Shown here in pieces: positions 1 through 10,461 of a stretch of 64,000 bases of DNA. Position 1 is the stretch's first letter, and each line of letters starts with the position of its first letter. The position numbers were made by a program, and so were the translations under genes. The stretch covers positions 202,842 through 266,841 of the forward strand of contig WHVA01000103.1 in assembly GCA_015179125.1 (NCBI GenBank), read 5' to 3'. A model generated the notes under the pieces. The model was not told the origin of the DNA. It made no database searches and saw nothing but the letters and a program-made list of their open reading frames with translations. This stretch comes from Gautieria morchelliformis (taxonomy: Eukaryota; Basidiomycota; Agaricomycetes; Gomphales; Gomphaceae).

Positions 1-3000
1 CACAAAAACCAAATCGGACACCCCTGTTACGATACGATCCGTCGTAAGGTTGACCGAGGTCGGGGACGAAACCCGAGTCAAGGTCCGAGGTTACAGGGCG
101 AGGTTTGGATGGGGAAGTCGGAGAGGGACTTGGCTTCAGCTTATGTGCTACGCCGACCCTACGCACGAGTCCCAACTTCGGAGGTAAACGAATAAGAGGC
201 GAGGTTCTAGCTTAAGAGGCGAGGCGTAGAAACTAGCTAGGGATCGAAGGGACACGATAGTTGATTTTCAGACTGAGGAGTAGGAATGCATACAAGGGGG
301 TTATATACGGACGAGGTGCAAGTCAGGGGCGAACGGATTAGTGGAGGTCAGGGCGAGGTCAGGAGACCGAGGTCAGGGCGAGGTAATATACGAATGATGC
401 GTGATGGAGCGGAATCAGTAACTAAGGGGGATACGGGCATGGGATCAAGGTCGGATATGAGTTCAAGCTCGGGCTCGGGCTCGGGCGCGGATAAGTATCA
501 TATGTACTCGGGCACGGATATCACAAGGCTTGGGGCTCGGAAGAAGGTTCTACCGGTAAGTAGCCGGCCAAAGGCCGGGTCCTTACAACCCCGTCCATCC
601 TGCATCCGCCCTTGGGAGAAATGCCTTCCGAAGCGCTATGTTGTCGCTGCCACCCCTGGCCCCAAGTCACTAGTCATTAAGGTGGAGATCCAGATGACAG
701 ATACGGCGGAAGTCAAATCCGGACCCGCCCTTGTCGATTGCGGGGCCACTGGTCAGTTTATAGACCGGGACTATGTGGAACGGAACTGACTGACCATGCG
801 GAAGTTGCAACGTGCAATCCCGGTGTTCAATGTGGATGGAAGCCCCAATGAGGCAGGGTCAATCACGGAGATAGTAGACATAATTCTCCGCTACGATGGG
901 CACTCAGAACACACTTCCTTTGCAGTCACCAGCCTGGGGAAGCAAGACATCATCCTCGGGTTTACCTGGCTTCAGGAGCACAACCCGGAGGTCAATTGGC
1001 AGACTCGGAAGGTACTGATGAGTCGATGTCCAGCCAAGTGTCACATGTGCCGGTTGGAAGTGCAGAAGGAACGCCAGGAGCAGCGGAAGACCGAACGGCT
1101 CATACAGACATGTCGTTCTGGCCCCCATCCACTGCTTGCAGAAGAAGACTCGGAAGCGGAATTTGAACCGGATCCCACTTCCAATTCCGATTCCGATTCC
1201 GATTCCGACTCCGACGTCATCCGACTCGGCCCGGAAGACACTCTGGCGGAAGGGGAGCGCTTGCTGTACGTAAACCTTCCGCCGGAAGCGGAACACATCT
1301 GCGCCACCGGAAATATTTCGCAATGCCTTGCTGAAGCCTCCAAGAGGCATGATAGAGTGGAGGCGGAAATTCCGGAGTACCTGCGGGAGTTCGAGGACGT
1401 CTTTTCCAAGGAGTGGTTTGATGCCCTGCCTCCACGGAAGCTGTGGGACCACGCCATCGAGTTGGAGCCTGGGTCAAAGCCCACCAACTGCAAAGTCTAC
1501 CCACTGTCACCCAAGGAGCAGGTAGAGCTCGATGCATTCCTTGTGGAAAACCTCCGTACAGGGAGGATCCGCCCCTCCAAGTCACCCATGGCATCTCCGG
1601 TGTTCTTCATCAAGAAGAAGGACGGCTCGCTCAGACTTGTGCAGGATTACCGGGCCTTGAATGCGATCACGATCAAGAACCGGTACCCCATTCCACTCAT
1701 TTCTGAACTGATCACACAACTCTGTGGGGCGAGGTACTTCACTAAGCTGGATGTCCGCTGGGGCTTCAATAATGTCTGGATCCGGGAGGGAGACGAGTGG
1801 AAGGCCGCATTCCACACCAACTGAGGACTCTTTGAGCCACAGGTCATGTTCTTCGGCCTCACCAACAGTCCTGCCACATTCCAGACGATGATGAATGACA
1901 TTTTCGGTGACATGATAGCAGAAGGGTTTGTCTGCGTCTACCTCGATGACATCCTCATCTTCACAAAAACAATGTCAGAACATCGGGAAGTCGTGCGGAG
2001 AGTGCTGGAACGGCTCCGGGAGTACAACCTGTGTCTCAAGCCGGAAAAGTGCGAATTTGAGCGGATGCGGATAGAGTATCTTGGGGTGATTGTGTCGGAA
2101 GGAAAGGTGGAAATGGACCCAGTCAAAGTTTCCGGTGTGTCGGATTGGCCTGTGCCGCGGAACAAGAAGGAGGTGAGGTCCTTCATTGGGTTTGTCAATT
2201 TCTACCGGCGGTTCATCAAGGACTTCTCCTGCCACGCCTGTGCCCTCTTCGACCTCACCAAGAAGGAGGTTGGATGGCGGTGGGGAGAGCCGGAACAGGC
2301 CTCCTTTGACAAACTCAAAGAGCTGATCACTTCTGCCCCGGTCCTGATCTTTCCCGACGACTCTCGCCCTTATCGAGTCGAGGTGGATTCTTCCGACACA
2401 GCTACCGGAGCGGTCTTGTTCCAACAGTCATCGGAAGATGGTGGGGGGTGGCATCCGATTGCCTTCTTCTCTAAGAGCCTTAGTCCGGTTGAGCGGAACT
2501 ATGAGATCCATGACAAGGAGATGCTGGCAATCATCTGAGCGCTGGAGGAGTGGTGACACTTCCTCGAGGGTGCTCTATGCCCATTTGAGATCTGGACAGA
2601 CCACAAGAACCTTGAGTATTTCTGCACATCTAAGAAGTTGAACCGACGACAAGCACGGTGGTCCCTACACCTGTCCCGGTTCGACTTCATGCTCCACCAC
2701 CGGCCCGGCCGCACCATGGGCAATCCCGATGCCCTATCCCGCCGTGCGGATCATGGGAGCGGAAGTGGAGACAACGCGGATATGACACTGCTCCGCCCAA
2801 GTCTCTTTGCAATCCACGCCCTAGAAGGAGTGACTGCAGTTGGGGCGGAAGCGGAAATACTCCGAGATATCCGGAGGCAGTACCGGAATGGAGAGAAGGA
2901 GGAGTCGGTGGTGAAGGCAGTGGAGGAACTTCGGAAAGGGCACTCATGGTCTGTACGGGCAGCGGAATGGTCGGAACGTGATGGACTGCTCCACTTCAGA

Positions 3001-3133
3001 GGCAAGGTCTACGTTCCAGGTGGGGCGGACTTCCGCCGCTGCATCGTGTCCCAGCACCATGACACACGGGTCGCTGGGCATGCTGGCAGGTGGAAGATGC
3101 TGGAGTTAGTGGCTCAGAATTACTGGTGGCCTC
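1..3133 (+). pseudogene. pol: Element A pol, part 1: protease, RT, RNase H, integrase zinc finger
   Basis: The retropepsin motif LVDCGATGQFID lies near 727-766; relatives have Ser where this copy has Cys. The RT begins near 1390 (FSKEWFDALPPRK), with the palm motif VYLDDILIF near 1935-1965. RNase H follows (VEVDSSDTATGAVLF near 2385), then the HHCC zinc-binding start of integrase (QHHDTRVAGHAGRW near 3050). In-frame stops are TGA at 787, 1822, 2536 and about 2554. At each one the related elements have Arg. No frameshift is present over 3.1 kb apart from the solo LTR insert. The reading frame is cut at 3133 and continues at 4206. Confidence 0.92.
25..587 (-). mobile_element. Solo LTR inserted in element A, perfect 5-bp target duplication
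   Basis: The segment starts TGTTACGATACG, ends GGGTCCTTACA, and is flanked on both sides by ACCCC (20-24 and 588-592). Deleting it with one ACCCC restores an open frame across the junction. Internal sequence (TACAAGGGGGTTATATAC near 291-310) resembles the LTRs of element D, read in the same minus orientation. It contains short direct repeats of GGTCAGGGCGAGG (near 345 and 370) and a CGGGCT triplet (468-486). There is no coding content; the open frame over it is accidental. It is a solo LTR left by recombination between two LTRs. Confidence 0.85.
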
Positions 3134-4201
3134 TGTTGTGATAAATGCAACTATCTCATTTCAAATCATTTATATATAAAAGAAACTAATAAAGAAAGAA
3201 AAAAAAGAAAAAAAAAATCAAAAAGAAACAGAAATGATATTTATGATAGATGTCGGCGCAGACGACGATCACACGAATTTACGACATGCTATATTACCCA
3301 TAGATTGGGTAATGTACAGAAGTTCGAGCATCGACCACGTGCGGTCGATCAGGGACGGCGCGCCTATCGAGTGATGGCATCGGCCATGACGTCGACAGGC
3401 GCCAGGCCATAGGCACCGAGGGGTGCGGGCACCAAACGCCGCAGAGGACAATAGACTGCGCAGGAATATAGGGTGCTGTGGAGCGACCTGAGAATGTCAT
3501 CCGCAGTACACATACTCAATTAGCTGCCCCACAGAAAGGGCACAGAGACAGCGGCCCCATCTCCAAGCCCAGCATATATGCTGGGCAGGGTAAACTCAAC
3601 TCCATTTTTCTATTTGAACCCCATGACACGTCTGACTGATTACTATCTTAACATCATGTGCACAGGGGCTTTGTATACTAGGTACAGATCTCTATTCCAA
3701 AGCCCAGACAATCCTGACACCATCCTCATCACCCCATGACTTTATGACTATAAATTAGTCACCCCTTAGCTACAAACAGTTTTTCGACCCATCTGTCTAA
3801 TATCTTGAACACTAGTAGTTACTATCAACATAGTATAAATAGCTAGTACAAATGTATGAACGAAATCATCCAGAATCGATTATTCTGCCTCCTGAAATTG
3901 CTGTAGTCTTGTTTGATAGCTACAGAGCTCAGATCTTGATAGTTTATTCCAAATCTTCGTCGAGGGTCTACTATCACTGTTTACACTATACTACCTTCAA
4001 AGCGAATGCTTTTGATTTGGTTATCCCTTGGATCGACACCGTTCTTCTGTCGACACGGTCACGTGACTCTCATTCATCAGTGCTGGACGTGCCTCGAAGG
4101 GCTTAGTCAGCACACAGAAGAGGGGCGAACACAGTGGTTCCAGTCACTGAGCAATAGATTCTATTCGTTGAAAGGTACTAATTAACACCTTAATCCAAAA
4201 C
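3134..4201 (+). mobile_element. 1.07-kb noncoding insertion interrupting the integrase
   Basis: The insertion splits the integrase between its zinc finger (YWWP) and the following MSRYIGQYV. CCTC occurs at 3130-3133 and 4202-4205 and looks like a 4-bp (or 5-bp with one mismatch) target duplication; removing the insert and one copy restores the frame. The insert begins TGTTGTGATAAATG and holds an A-rich stretch (3175-3230) and a TATA-like TATAAATAG near 3834. Bases from about 3600 to 4110 match 31430-31960 in inverse orientation, so it belongs to a dispersed family. The ends are not clear TG...CA, so LTR status is uncertain. Confidence 0.72.
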
Positions 4202-5440
4202 CCTCAGATGTCCCGCTACATTGGACAGTACGTGAAGACATGTGACCTTTGTCTCCGAACCAAAGCACAACGACATCCGCCCGTCGGAGAACTTGTTCCG
4301 CTCCCGATTCCCGAATCCCGCTGGGACACCATCAGTGTCGACTTCATCGTTGAACTCCCAGAGTCTCATGGCTACGACGTGATCATGAACGTTGTGGATT
4401 CGGTAAGCAAGGTGTCCCACTTCATTCCGACGCACACGACGATCACAGCCCTCGGAGCGGCCCGCCTGTTCCTTGCACATGTCTGGAAGTTGCATGGGCT
4501 CCCAAAGCAAGTTGTTTCCGACCGAGGTCCGCAATTTGTCGCGGAACTGACTCGGGAGCTCTACCGCCTGCTCGGCATAAAGCTGGCTACCACCACAGCA
4601 TACCATCCGCAGGGTGACGGACAGACGGAATGGGTCAATCAGGAGTTGGAGCAATATCTCTGCCTCTTTGTCAATGAGAGGCAGGATGACTGGGATGAGT
4701 TACTTCCACTGGCGGAATTCCAATACAACAACCATGTACATTCCGCCACACAACAGACTCCCTTCATGCTTGACTCCGGACGACACCCGCGGATGGGCTT
4801 CGAACCACGCCAGGCTGACTCCCGACTCGAGATGGTCAATGAGTTCCGGGACTGCATGGAGTCCACCCTTTCGGAAGCCAAGTCGGCCCTTGCGAAGGCC
4901 AAGGATGACATGGCAAGGTACTACAACCAACGCCGGGTTCCTGCCCCAGAGTACCAAGTTGGAGACAAGGTGTATCTAGGTGCAAGTGACATCCGCACCA
5001 CACGCCCTTCGCAGAAGCTTTCCCACCGCTACCTTGGGCCCTCCACAGTGACGTGGAGGGTTGGATGGAATGCATACCGCCTCCGACTTCTGATGTCCAT
5101 GTCCCACCTCCACCCCGTCTTCAACGTGGTGAAGTTACTCCCTATGCTTGAGGACCCAATTCCAGGTCGGAAGGCTTGTCCGCCACCTCCGCCGGAAATT
5201 GTAGATGGGGAAGAGCACTATGTGGTGGAACGGATCCTGGACAGCCGGTTTGTGCGAGGATGACTCCAATTCCTCGTGAAATGGGAAGGGTATGGGTACG
5301 AGGAGAATTTGTGGGTCCCAGAGCAAGACGTTTCCACTCCAGACAAACTCCGTGAGTTCTATAGGACACACCCTGGTGCCCCTTGCCGAATCCGCTCGCT
5401 GGCATTTCAATCCCTCGTGTCCCGTGCTTCGAGGACGTAG
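4202..5440 (+). pseudogene. pol: Element A pol, part 2: integrase core and chromodomain
   Basis: Contains the second half of the integrase zinc finger (CDLC near 4235) and the DDE core: Asp in VDFIVELP, Asp in SDRGPQF, and Glu in NQELEQYL. A GPY-type C-terminal region follows, and then a chromodomain (VVERILDSRFVRG, then VKWEGYG). A TGA at 5261-5263 interrupts the chromodomain exactly where element B has Arg. Past it the frame runs on to the TAG at 5438-5440. The chromodomain is expected to direct integration to H3K9-methylated chromatin. Confidence 0.92.
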
Positions 5441-5445
5441 CACGC

Positions 5446-5459
5446 TAGAGGGGGGGTGA
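5446..5459 (+). promoter_or_regulatory. Polypurine tract of element A
   Basis: A purine-rich run (AGAGGGGGGGTGA) directly before the TGTCAGGGG that opens the LTR. It is the primer site for plus-strand synthesis in LTR elements. The same tract precedes the LTR of element B at 10450 and, inverted, two LTR starts near 36727 and 36910. Confidence 0.8.
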
Positions 5460-5949
5460 TGTCAGGGGACACCCTGTTTTCCATTTCCAGTTCTGACACC
5501 ACATCCAGTTCTGACTCTATTTCCGACTCCGCTTCCGGTTCCAATTCCATCTCCGCCTCCGCTTTCGGAAATGATTCCGCTTCTGGGAGAACTTCCACCA
5601 GTTCTGTTCGCCTTGCCAGTTCCACTCCAATTTCCGACTTCCGCTCTCAGAACAGTGTCGGAAATCAAACGACTCGCGTAATAGGTGACATCAAGGGTCG
5701 ATCAAGGGTCAGGGTGGTCAGGGAGATGCAGGATTGATGGCGGGTGCCAAGTGTTGTCCCTGGCTGCGCAACGTAGTATAATACGGGCTCACTGACATTG
5801 GGGGTCCTTAGACTTTTCTCTTTGGATTTCCCCTTGTCAGGTGAGAATCCCCTCTCTTGCATACTCTGTTCATTTATACATGCTTTGGATTTCCCCTTGT
5901 CAGTTGTGTGGTAGTGTGATCTCCACAACCAGCCAGGGTTGCCCTTACA
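5460..5949 (+). mobile_element. 3' LTR of element A
   Basis: 490 bp, starting TGTCAGGGG and ending GCCCTTACA, which gives imperfect terminal inverted repeats of about 9 bp. It contains a duplicated block around GGATTTCCCCTTGTCAG (5824 and 5886). Related LTRs lie at 28008-28531 and, inverted and broken, at 32699-36726. Confidence 0.85.
5476..5645 (+). repeat. Degenerate TTCC(G/A) array in the U3 of the element A LTR
   Basis: A pyrimidine-rich strand with TTCCG, TTCCA and TTCTG repeated every 6-12 bases. A comparable array lies in the U3 of the element B LTR. It sits where an LTR promoter would have its upstream elements, so it may bind a transcription factor; that role is inference. Confidence 0.55.
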
Positions 5950-6117
5950 GTGGTATTCTGAATGCTACGTAGTGACAGTATAAGGGTAAGATGCGCTGGG
6001 GACCGCTGGCCGGTTCCCATGCATAAACTATACAGTGGGTCCCTAAGGGGCCCACTGGGATTATGTAATAACTAGTATACATGTATGATACATAGGTTAT
6101 TTACACCCTCCCCCTCT
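5950..6117. other. Junction between element A and truncated element B
   Basis: About 170 bases between the end of the element A LTR and the first recognisable pol codons of element B. It holds a small inverted repeat (GGGTCCCTAAGGGGCCCACT, 6038-6057) and no coding potential. Whether element A has a matching target duplication here cannot be tested because its 5' end is outside the window. Confidence 0.5.
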
Positions 6118-7088
6118 ATAGGCCAGCAAGTCTGCACCAGTCAGATCCTTCGAGGACCTTGTCCCCAAACCATACCAGGAGTTCAAGGATGTGTTTTCTA
6201 AGGAGTCATTTGAGCAACTGCCTCCTCGAAAGCCCTGGGACCATGCAATTGAGCTCACTCCAGGTGCACAACCCTTCAGCACAAAGGTTTACCCAATGTC
6301 ACCGGTTGAGCAAAGGGAACTGGATAACTTCCTTGAGGAGAACCTGAAGAGCCATCGTATCCGTCCTTCCAAGTCACCTATGGCATCTCCAGTCTTCTTT
6401 GTGAAGAAAAAGGACGGAAGTCTTAGATTTGTGCAAGACTACCGGAAGCTCAATGATATAACAATCAAGAATGCCTATCCTTTGCCCCTTGTTCCAGACA
6501 TCATGAATAAGATTGCTGCTGGAAGGGCTAAATACTTCACAAAGCTTGACATTCTCTGGGGATATAATAATGTATGCATAAAAGAGGGAGATGAGTGGAA
6601 GGCAGCCTTTCGGACAAATAGGGGCCTGTATGAACCTCTAGTCATGTTCTTTGGACTCACGAACAGCCCAGCAACCTTCCAGACGATGATGAATGACATC
6701 TTCAAGAGTCTCATCGATGAAGGGGTTGTGGTGGTGTTCATGGACGACATTCTCATCTTCACAGAGTCGCTTGAAGAACATCGTAGGATTGTACGACGTG
6801 TCCTTGAAATCCTCCGGGCCAACAACCTGTACCTCAAACCTGAAAAATGCCTATTTGAGCAACTAGAGGTGGAGTATCTCGGCCTCATCCTCTCTCAAGG
6901 ACAGGTTGCCATGGACCCAGTCAAGGTTGCAGGGGTGCGGGACTGGCCAATACCACGTAACGTCACTGAAGTCAAATCATTCCTTGGTTTCATCAACTTC
7001 TACCGTAGATTTGTGGAAGACTTCTCACACATTGCAAAGCCCCTCAACCAGTTGACAAAACAGGATGCCCAATGGTCTTGGGATCCAA
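6118..7088 (+). pseudogene. pol: Element B pol, part 1: reverse transcriptase
   Basis: RT opens with FKDVFSKESFEQLPPRK near 6185. Fingers and palm motifs follow in order: SPVFFVKKKDGSLRFVQDYR near 6390, MFFGLTNSPATFQ near 6645, and the catalytic VFMDDILIF near 6735-6765 (Met at the variable position). SFLGFINFYRRFVEDFS near 6980 starts the connection domain. The frame is open until the insertion at 7089. The part upstream of 6118 is lost. Confidence 0.92.
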
Positions 7089-7577
7089 TGTTAGCAACTA
7101 GGGGCTATGGCAGGGAAGGTTCGGTAGAGTTCTTAGAAAGCTAGAATCAAATACACTCTCTCAGTGAATTTATTGTCACTGATATATTAATACAGTACCT
7201 AGAATCAAATACACTACATGATTTTCAGTCAACATGCTATGTAAATATAAAGAATACTACTCGCCTCTCTCAGTGAATTTATTGTCATTGAGAGAGGAGT
7301 ACTATCCTGTCTCAGAAGGCATATATGTGCACCCGGCCCTTTAGCGCCCATGGGCTCGCGCGTCGAAGTCATTTCAAACTCCGCTGGGTGCAGCCGCCTG
7401 TGAAAATAGAGATAACAAAGTGAAATGGAGAGATAAGGAGTGACTGGAAAATTTCGAAAATAAGCAGAGAAATGGATGCATGGTACAAGAACAATGTGAG
7501 AAACAATTGGAAACACCACACAATAAATTGAACATATTATGCTTGATTTTGGTGCAGGAGCATAAATGCACCCAACA
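7089..7577 (+). mobile_element. Solo LTR in element B, perfect 5-bp target duplication
   Basis: 489 bp, starting TGTTAGCAAC and ending CCCAACA, flanked by TCCAA on both sides (7084-7088 and 7578-7582). Removing it with one TCCAA joins the RT tail to the RNase H frame without a shift. Inside, a block of about 40 bp (AGAATCAAATACACT and CTCTCAGTGAATTTATTGTC) occurs twice, near 7144-7183 and 7201-7285. It is a different LTR family from A, B and D. Confidence 0.9.
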
Positions 7578-9747
7578 TCCAAATGGCCCAGAGCAAATGT
7601 CCTTCGACAAGCTCAAACTCCTCATCACCTCAAAACCGATCCTTGTCCTCCCTGATCAAGACAAACATTTCCGTCTTGAAACAGATGCCTCAGCCTATGC
7701 CACAGGAGCAGTACTGTCCCAGATATGTGATGATGGCAAATGGCGGCGGCCTGTGGGGTTTGTCTCCAAAAGCCTCAATGATGCTGAACGCAACTATGCC
7801 ATCCATGACAAGGCGCTTCTTTCTGTGATTCGGGGATTAGAGGAATGGCGCCACATCTTGGAGGGAACGAAGCACAAGATTGAGATTCTCAATGACCATC
7901 AGAATCTCACCTACTTCCGCACTGCACAAAACCTGAACCGTCGTCAAGCACGCTGGTCACTCTACCTCTCCCGCTTTGATTTTGAGCTGATCCATCGTCC
8001 TGGTCGTCATTCAGCCAAGCCTGATGCACTCTCACGACGCGTGGATCATAAGCGGGGGGAGGAAGACAACCAAAATCAAATCTTACTTACCCCTGACTTG
8101 TTCCACATCAAGGCGAATCCTCCAGAGGCTGGTGCGCAGTTAGTCCCAGGTGAAGGTGATGCTTTCCTCAATCGAGTAAGGAACTGTGTAGACCGGGATG
8201 AAAAGGTTGTCAAGGCTCTCAAAGAACTGGGCTCCTCTGGAAATTTACGAGGAGAAGAGTGGTCTGAACAGGATGGGCTTGTCCTCTATCACAACAAAGT
8301 GTACATGCCGCTTGATGCAAAACTACGACATGACATAGTGAAAGCGCACCATGACATGCCTCTCACCGGTCACCCTGGTCGTTGGAGAACCACTGAACTA
8401 GTTGCTCGGAGTTACTGGTGGCCTGGGATGGGACGTTACATTGCAAAATACGTGAAGGCCTGTGACCTGTGCAACCGGACAAAAACCTTCCCTGCTTCTC
8501 CCATTGGCAAGCTTCCACCAAACCATATCCCAGACCGTAGGTGGCAGGTTATGTCTGTTGACTTGATTGTAGAACTGCCTACCAGTCATGGCTATGATGC
8601 TCTCCTTGTTGTTGTCGATCGCCTCTCAAAGCGTGCACATGTCATTCCCACCACTTCAGATGTAACTTTGGTGGGAGTTGCCCGACTCTTCCGTGATCAT
8701 GTTTGGAAACTTCATGGGCTCCCTGAAGAAATCATCAGTGATCGAGGCACGCAGTTCATCTCCCAGTTCATGCGTGAACTGAACAAACTTCTTGGTGTCA
8801 AAGTCGCTGCCTCTACTGCTTATCACCCCCAAACTGATGGACAGACTGAAAGGGTTAATCAGGAGATTGAGCAATACCTTCGACTATTCGTCAACCAGCG
8901 TCAGAATGATTGGTTTGAATGGATATCCTTGGCCGAGTTTGCCTATAACAACCGAATCCATGCCTCAACCCAGACTACACCCTTCATGTTGGACAGTGGC
9001 CAACATCCAAGGCTGGGACTGGAACCAGTCCAGGAAACTCGACTCGAGGCCCTGGATGAGTTCACAACATGGATGGAAGCGGCCACAAGAGAAGCTCGTT
9101 CGGCCCTGTCCAAGGCAGCAGAGGACATGGCACGCTTCTATGACGTGCACCATAAAGCAGCCCCAGTTTATAAGCTTGGTGACAAGGTCTGGCTCAATGC
9201 ACAAAACATCACAACCACTCGCCCAATGAAGAAGCTAGACCACAAGTGGCTAGGCCCCTACACTGTTAATAAGGTGGTCTCACGAAATGCCTATGGTCTA
9301 AATCTTCCTACATCCTTTGGTCGCACACATCCAGTGTTCTCTGTCGTCCTGCTTCGGCCATATGAAGATGACCCAATCCTTGAACGTCATGCCCCTCCAC
9401 CACCCCCTCCTGTCATACGGGATGGAGCCCAAGAATATGAAGCTGAAAGGATTCTAGACAGCAGGATGTTCCGTGGAAGGTTGGAGTATCTCGTGCGCTG
9501 GAAGGGCTATGGAGCTGCCGACGATCTCTGGCTACCAGTGAAAGATGTCTCTGGGGCAAAGCGACTCGTTAAAGAATTTCACCGGCAGAACCCAGAGGCA
9601 CCTCAGCGTATCTCAGCAGCCACATATATGTCCCTCCCCTTCCAGAAATTTCAGAACTTCACAGAACCTTCCAGGCAAACTCTCTTCGACTGGACAGCAG
9701 GCAGGGCTTCTACTTATGATCTCAAGGGTCCAGAACCCCAAAGATAA
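7578..9747 (+). CDS. pol: Element B pol, part 2: RNase H, integrase, chromodomain
   Basis: Open for about 720 codons. RNase H begins near 7600 with the first Asp in LETDASAYATGAVL. The integrase HHCC motif is AHHDMPLTGHPGRW ... CDLC (8346-8470). The DDE residues lie in SVDLIVELP, SDRGTQF and NQEIEQYL. The C-terminal chromodomain (AERILDSRMFRGRLEYLVRW) runs about 9440-9560. Without the solo LTR this would be fused to the RT part. The start codon at 7480 belongs to the inserted LTR and is not meaningful. Codon use is host-like and there are no stops. Confidence 0.93.
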
Positions 9748-9853
9748 GCGATATCGGCCTCCGCCTAACCAATTCATTCCGATAAGCTATATATCCCCTC
9801 TCCACCTGTGACCGCTCACTTCCACTGCATCGACCCCACCACATCCATCAACC

Positions 9854-10408
9854 ATGTCCTCGCCCGCCATTGAGCTTGTTGCCCTCCCCAGCTTCACCCA
9901 AAACCTCTCTGACCTGCCAAACATGTCACGTGTCGATCCCACTCTCCTGCACTTCTCCGGCTTCTCGTCATCCAGAGCAGCCAGTGAAGCCAAGCTACAA
10001 AGGATGCTTGACTGCCGTGATCTCAACGTCGCATGGTCTTCAAAGTGGTCCGTCAGCTCTGAGGACCTCACACCAGTGGAGAGTCAGGCGCCCACTCGCC
10101 CTGCACTCACATTCCTCAGACCCCGACACAGACAAGAGAACACGTACTACGTCGGCGACCCTGTCTTCCTCAACAATGGAACCCCCCCTTGTGGAACCCC
10201 CTACACTTTCGAAGGCTGGGTGGGGCGGCGTTTCCGTAACATGGCAGGAGAGCGAATACGTCGAGCAAGGTTCCGAGGGCCGCACTTGCCCATGGACCCC
10301 AATCCCCCTGAGCTCATCATTGACCTGCGTTACCAGGAAGGGAAGGGCCAGGAGAGATGGTGGTCCCGCCTGTGGCATACTTGGAAACGATGTCTCGGTG
10401 GATGTTGA
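9854..10408 (+). CDS. Extra ORF of chromovirus B, function unknown
   Basis: 184 codons beginning MSSPAIELVALPSF, placed between the end of pol (9747) and the purine tract (10450). A diverged copy lies at 38769-38212 on the minus strand, also between a pol-like tail and a purine tract. Both copies share the start, an LLHFSG motif, a SEAKL segment, a DTYY/NTYY...DP box, TFEG, and a C-terminal ELII near a proline-rich LPM. I do not recognise a domain. Conservation of frame and position between two copies suggests a protein used by the element; gag-like, envelope-like or accessory roles are all unproven. Confidence 0.75.
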   Translation: MSSPAIELVALPSFTQNLSDLPNMSRVDPTLLHFSGFSSSRAASEAKLQRMLDCRDLNVAWSSKWSVSSEDLTPVESQAPTRPALTFLRPRHRQENTYYVGDPVFLNNGTPPCGTPYTFEGWVGRRFRNMAGERIRRARFRGPHLPMDPNPPELIIDLRYQEGKGQERWWSRLWHTWKRCLGGC

Positions 10409-10449
10409 GGGCTAGGTGGCAGCTGTGCTTGTCGGGACGACAAGCATTG

Positions 10450-10461
10450 AGAGGGGGGTGA
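10450..10461 (+). promoter_or_regulatory. Polypurine tract of element B
   Basis: AGAGGGGGGTGA immediately precedes the LTR start TGTCAGGG. It matches the tract of element A nearly base for base. Confidence 0.82.

Larger units (their letters stand above)
1..5949 (+). mobile_element. Chromovirus A (Ty3/gypsy), 5' end outside window
   Basis: LTR retrotransposon with the domain order protease, reverse transcriptase, RNase H, integrase, chromodomain, purine tract and 3' LTR. The 5' LTR and gag lie upstream of the window. The polyprotein stays in one frame from base 1 to the insertion at 3134, interrupted only by TGA codons, and resumes after the insertion. It is closely related to element B at 6118-10862. 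The chromodomain places it among the chromoviruses, which in agaricomycetes resemble marY1. Two later insertions (25-587 and 3134-4201) sit inside it. It is not autonomous as read. Confidence 0.93.

Noticed and set aside
286..590. Coding start of element A at 286
   Set aside because: This part belongs to the solo LTR at 25-587; the true frame enters from base 1 and resumes after 587.
904..1594. Long open frames on the minus strand over the protease-RT of element A
   Set aside because: They are antisense shadows of pol, with Ser/Glu repeats from the TTCCGA microsatellite near 1180-1215 and no domain.
10040..10415. Alternative frames overlapping the extra ORF of element B
   Set aside because: Only the 9854-10408 frame is conserved in the second copy at 38769-38212.
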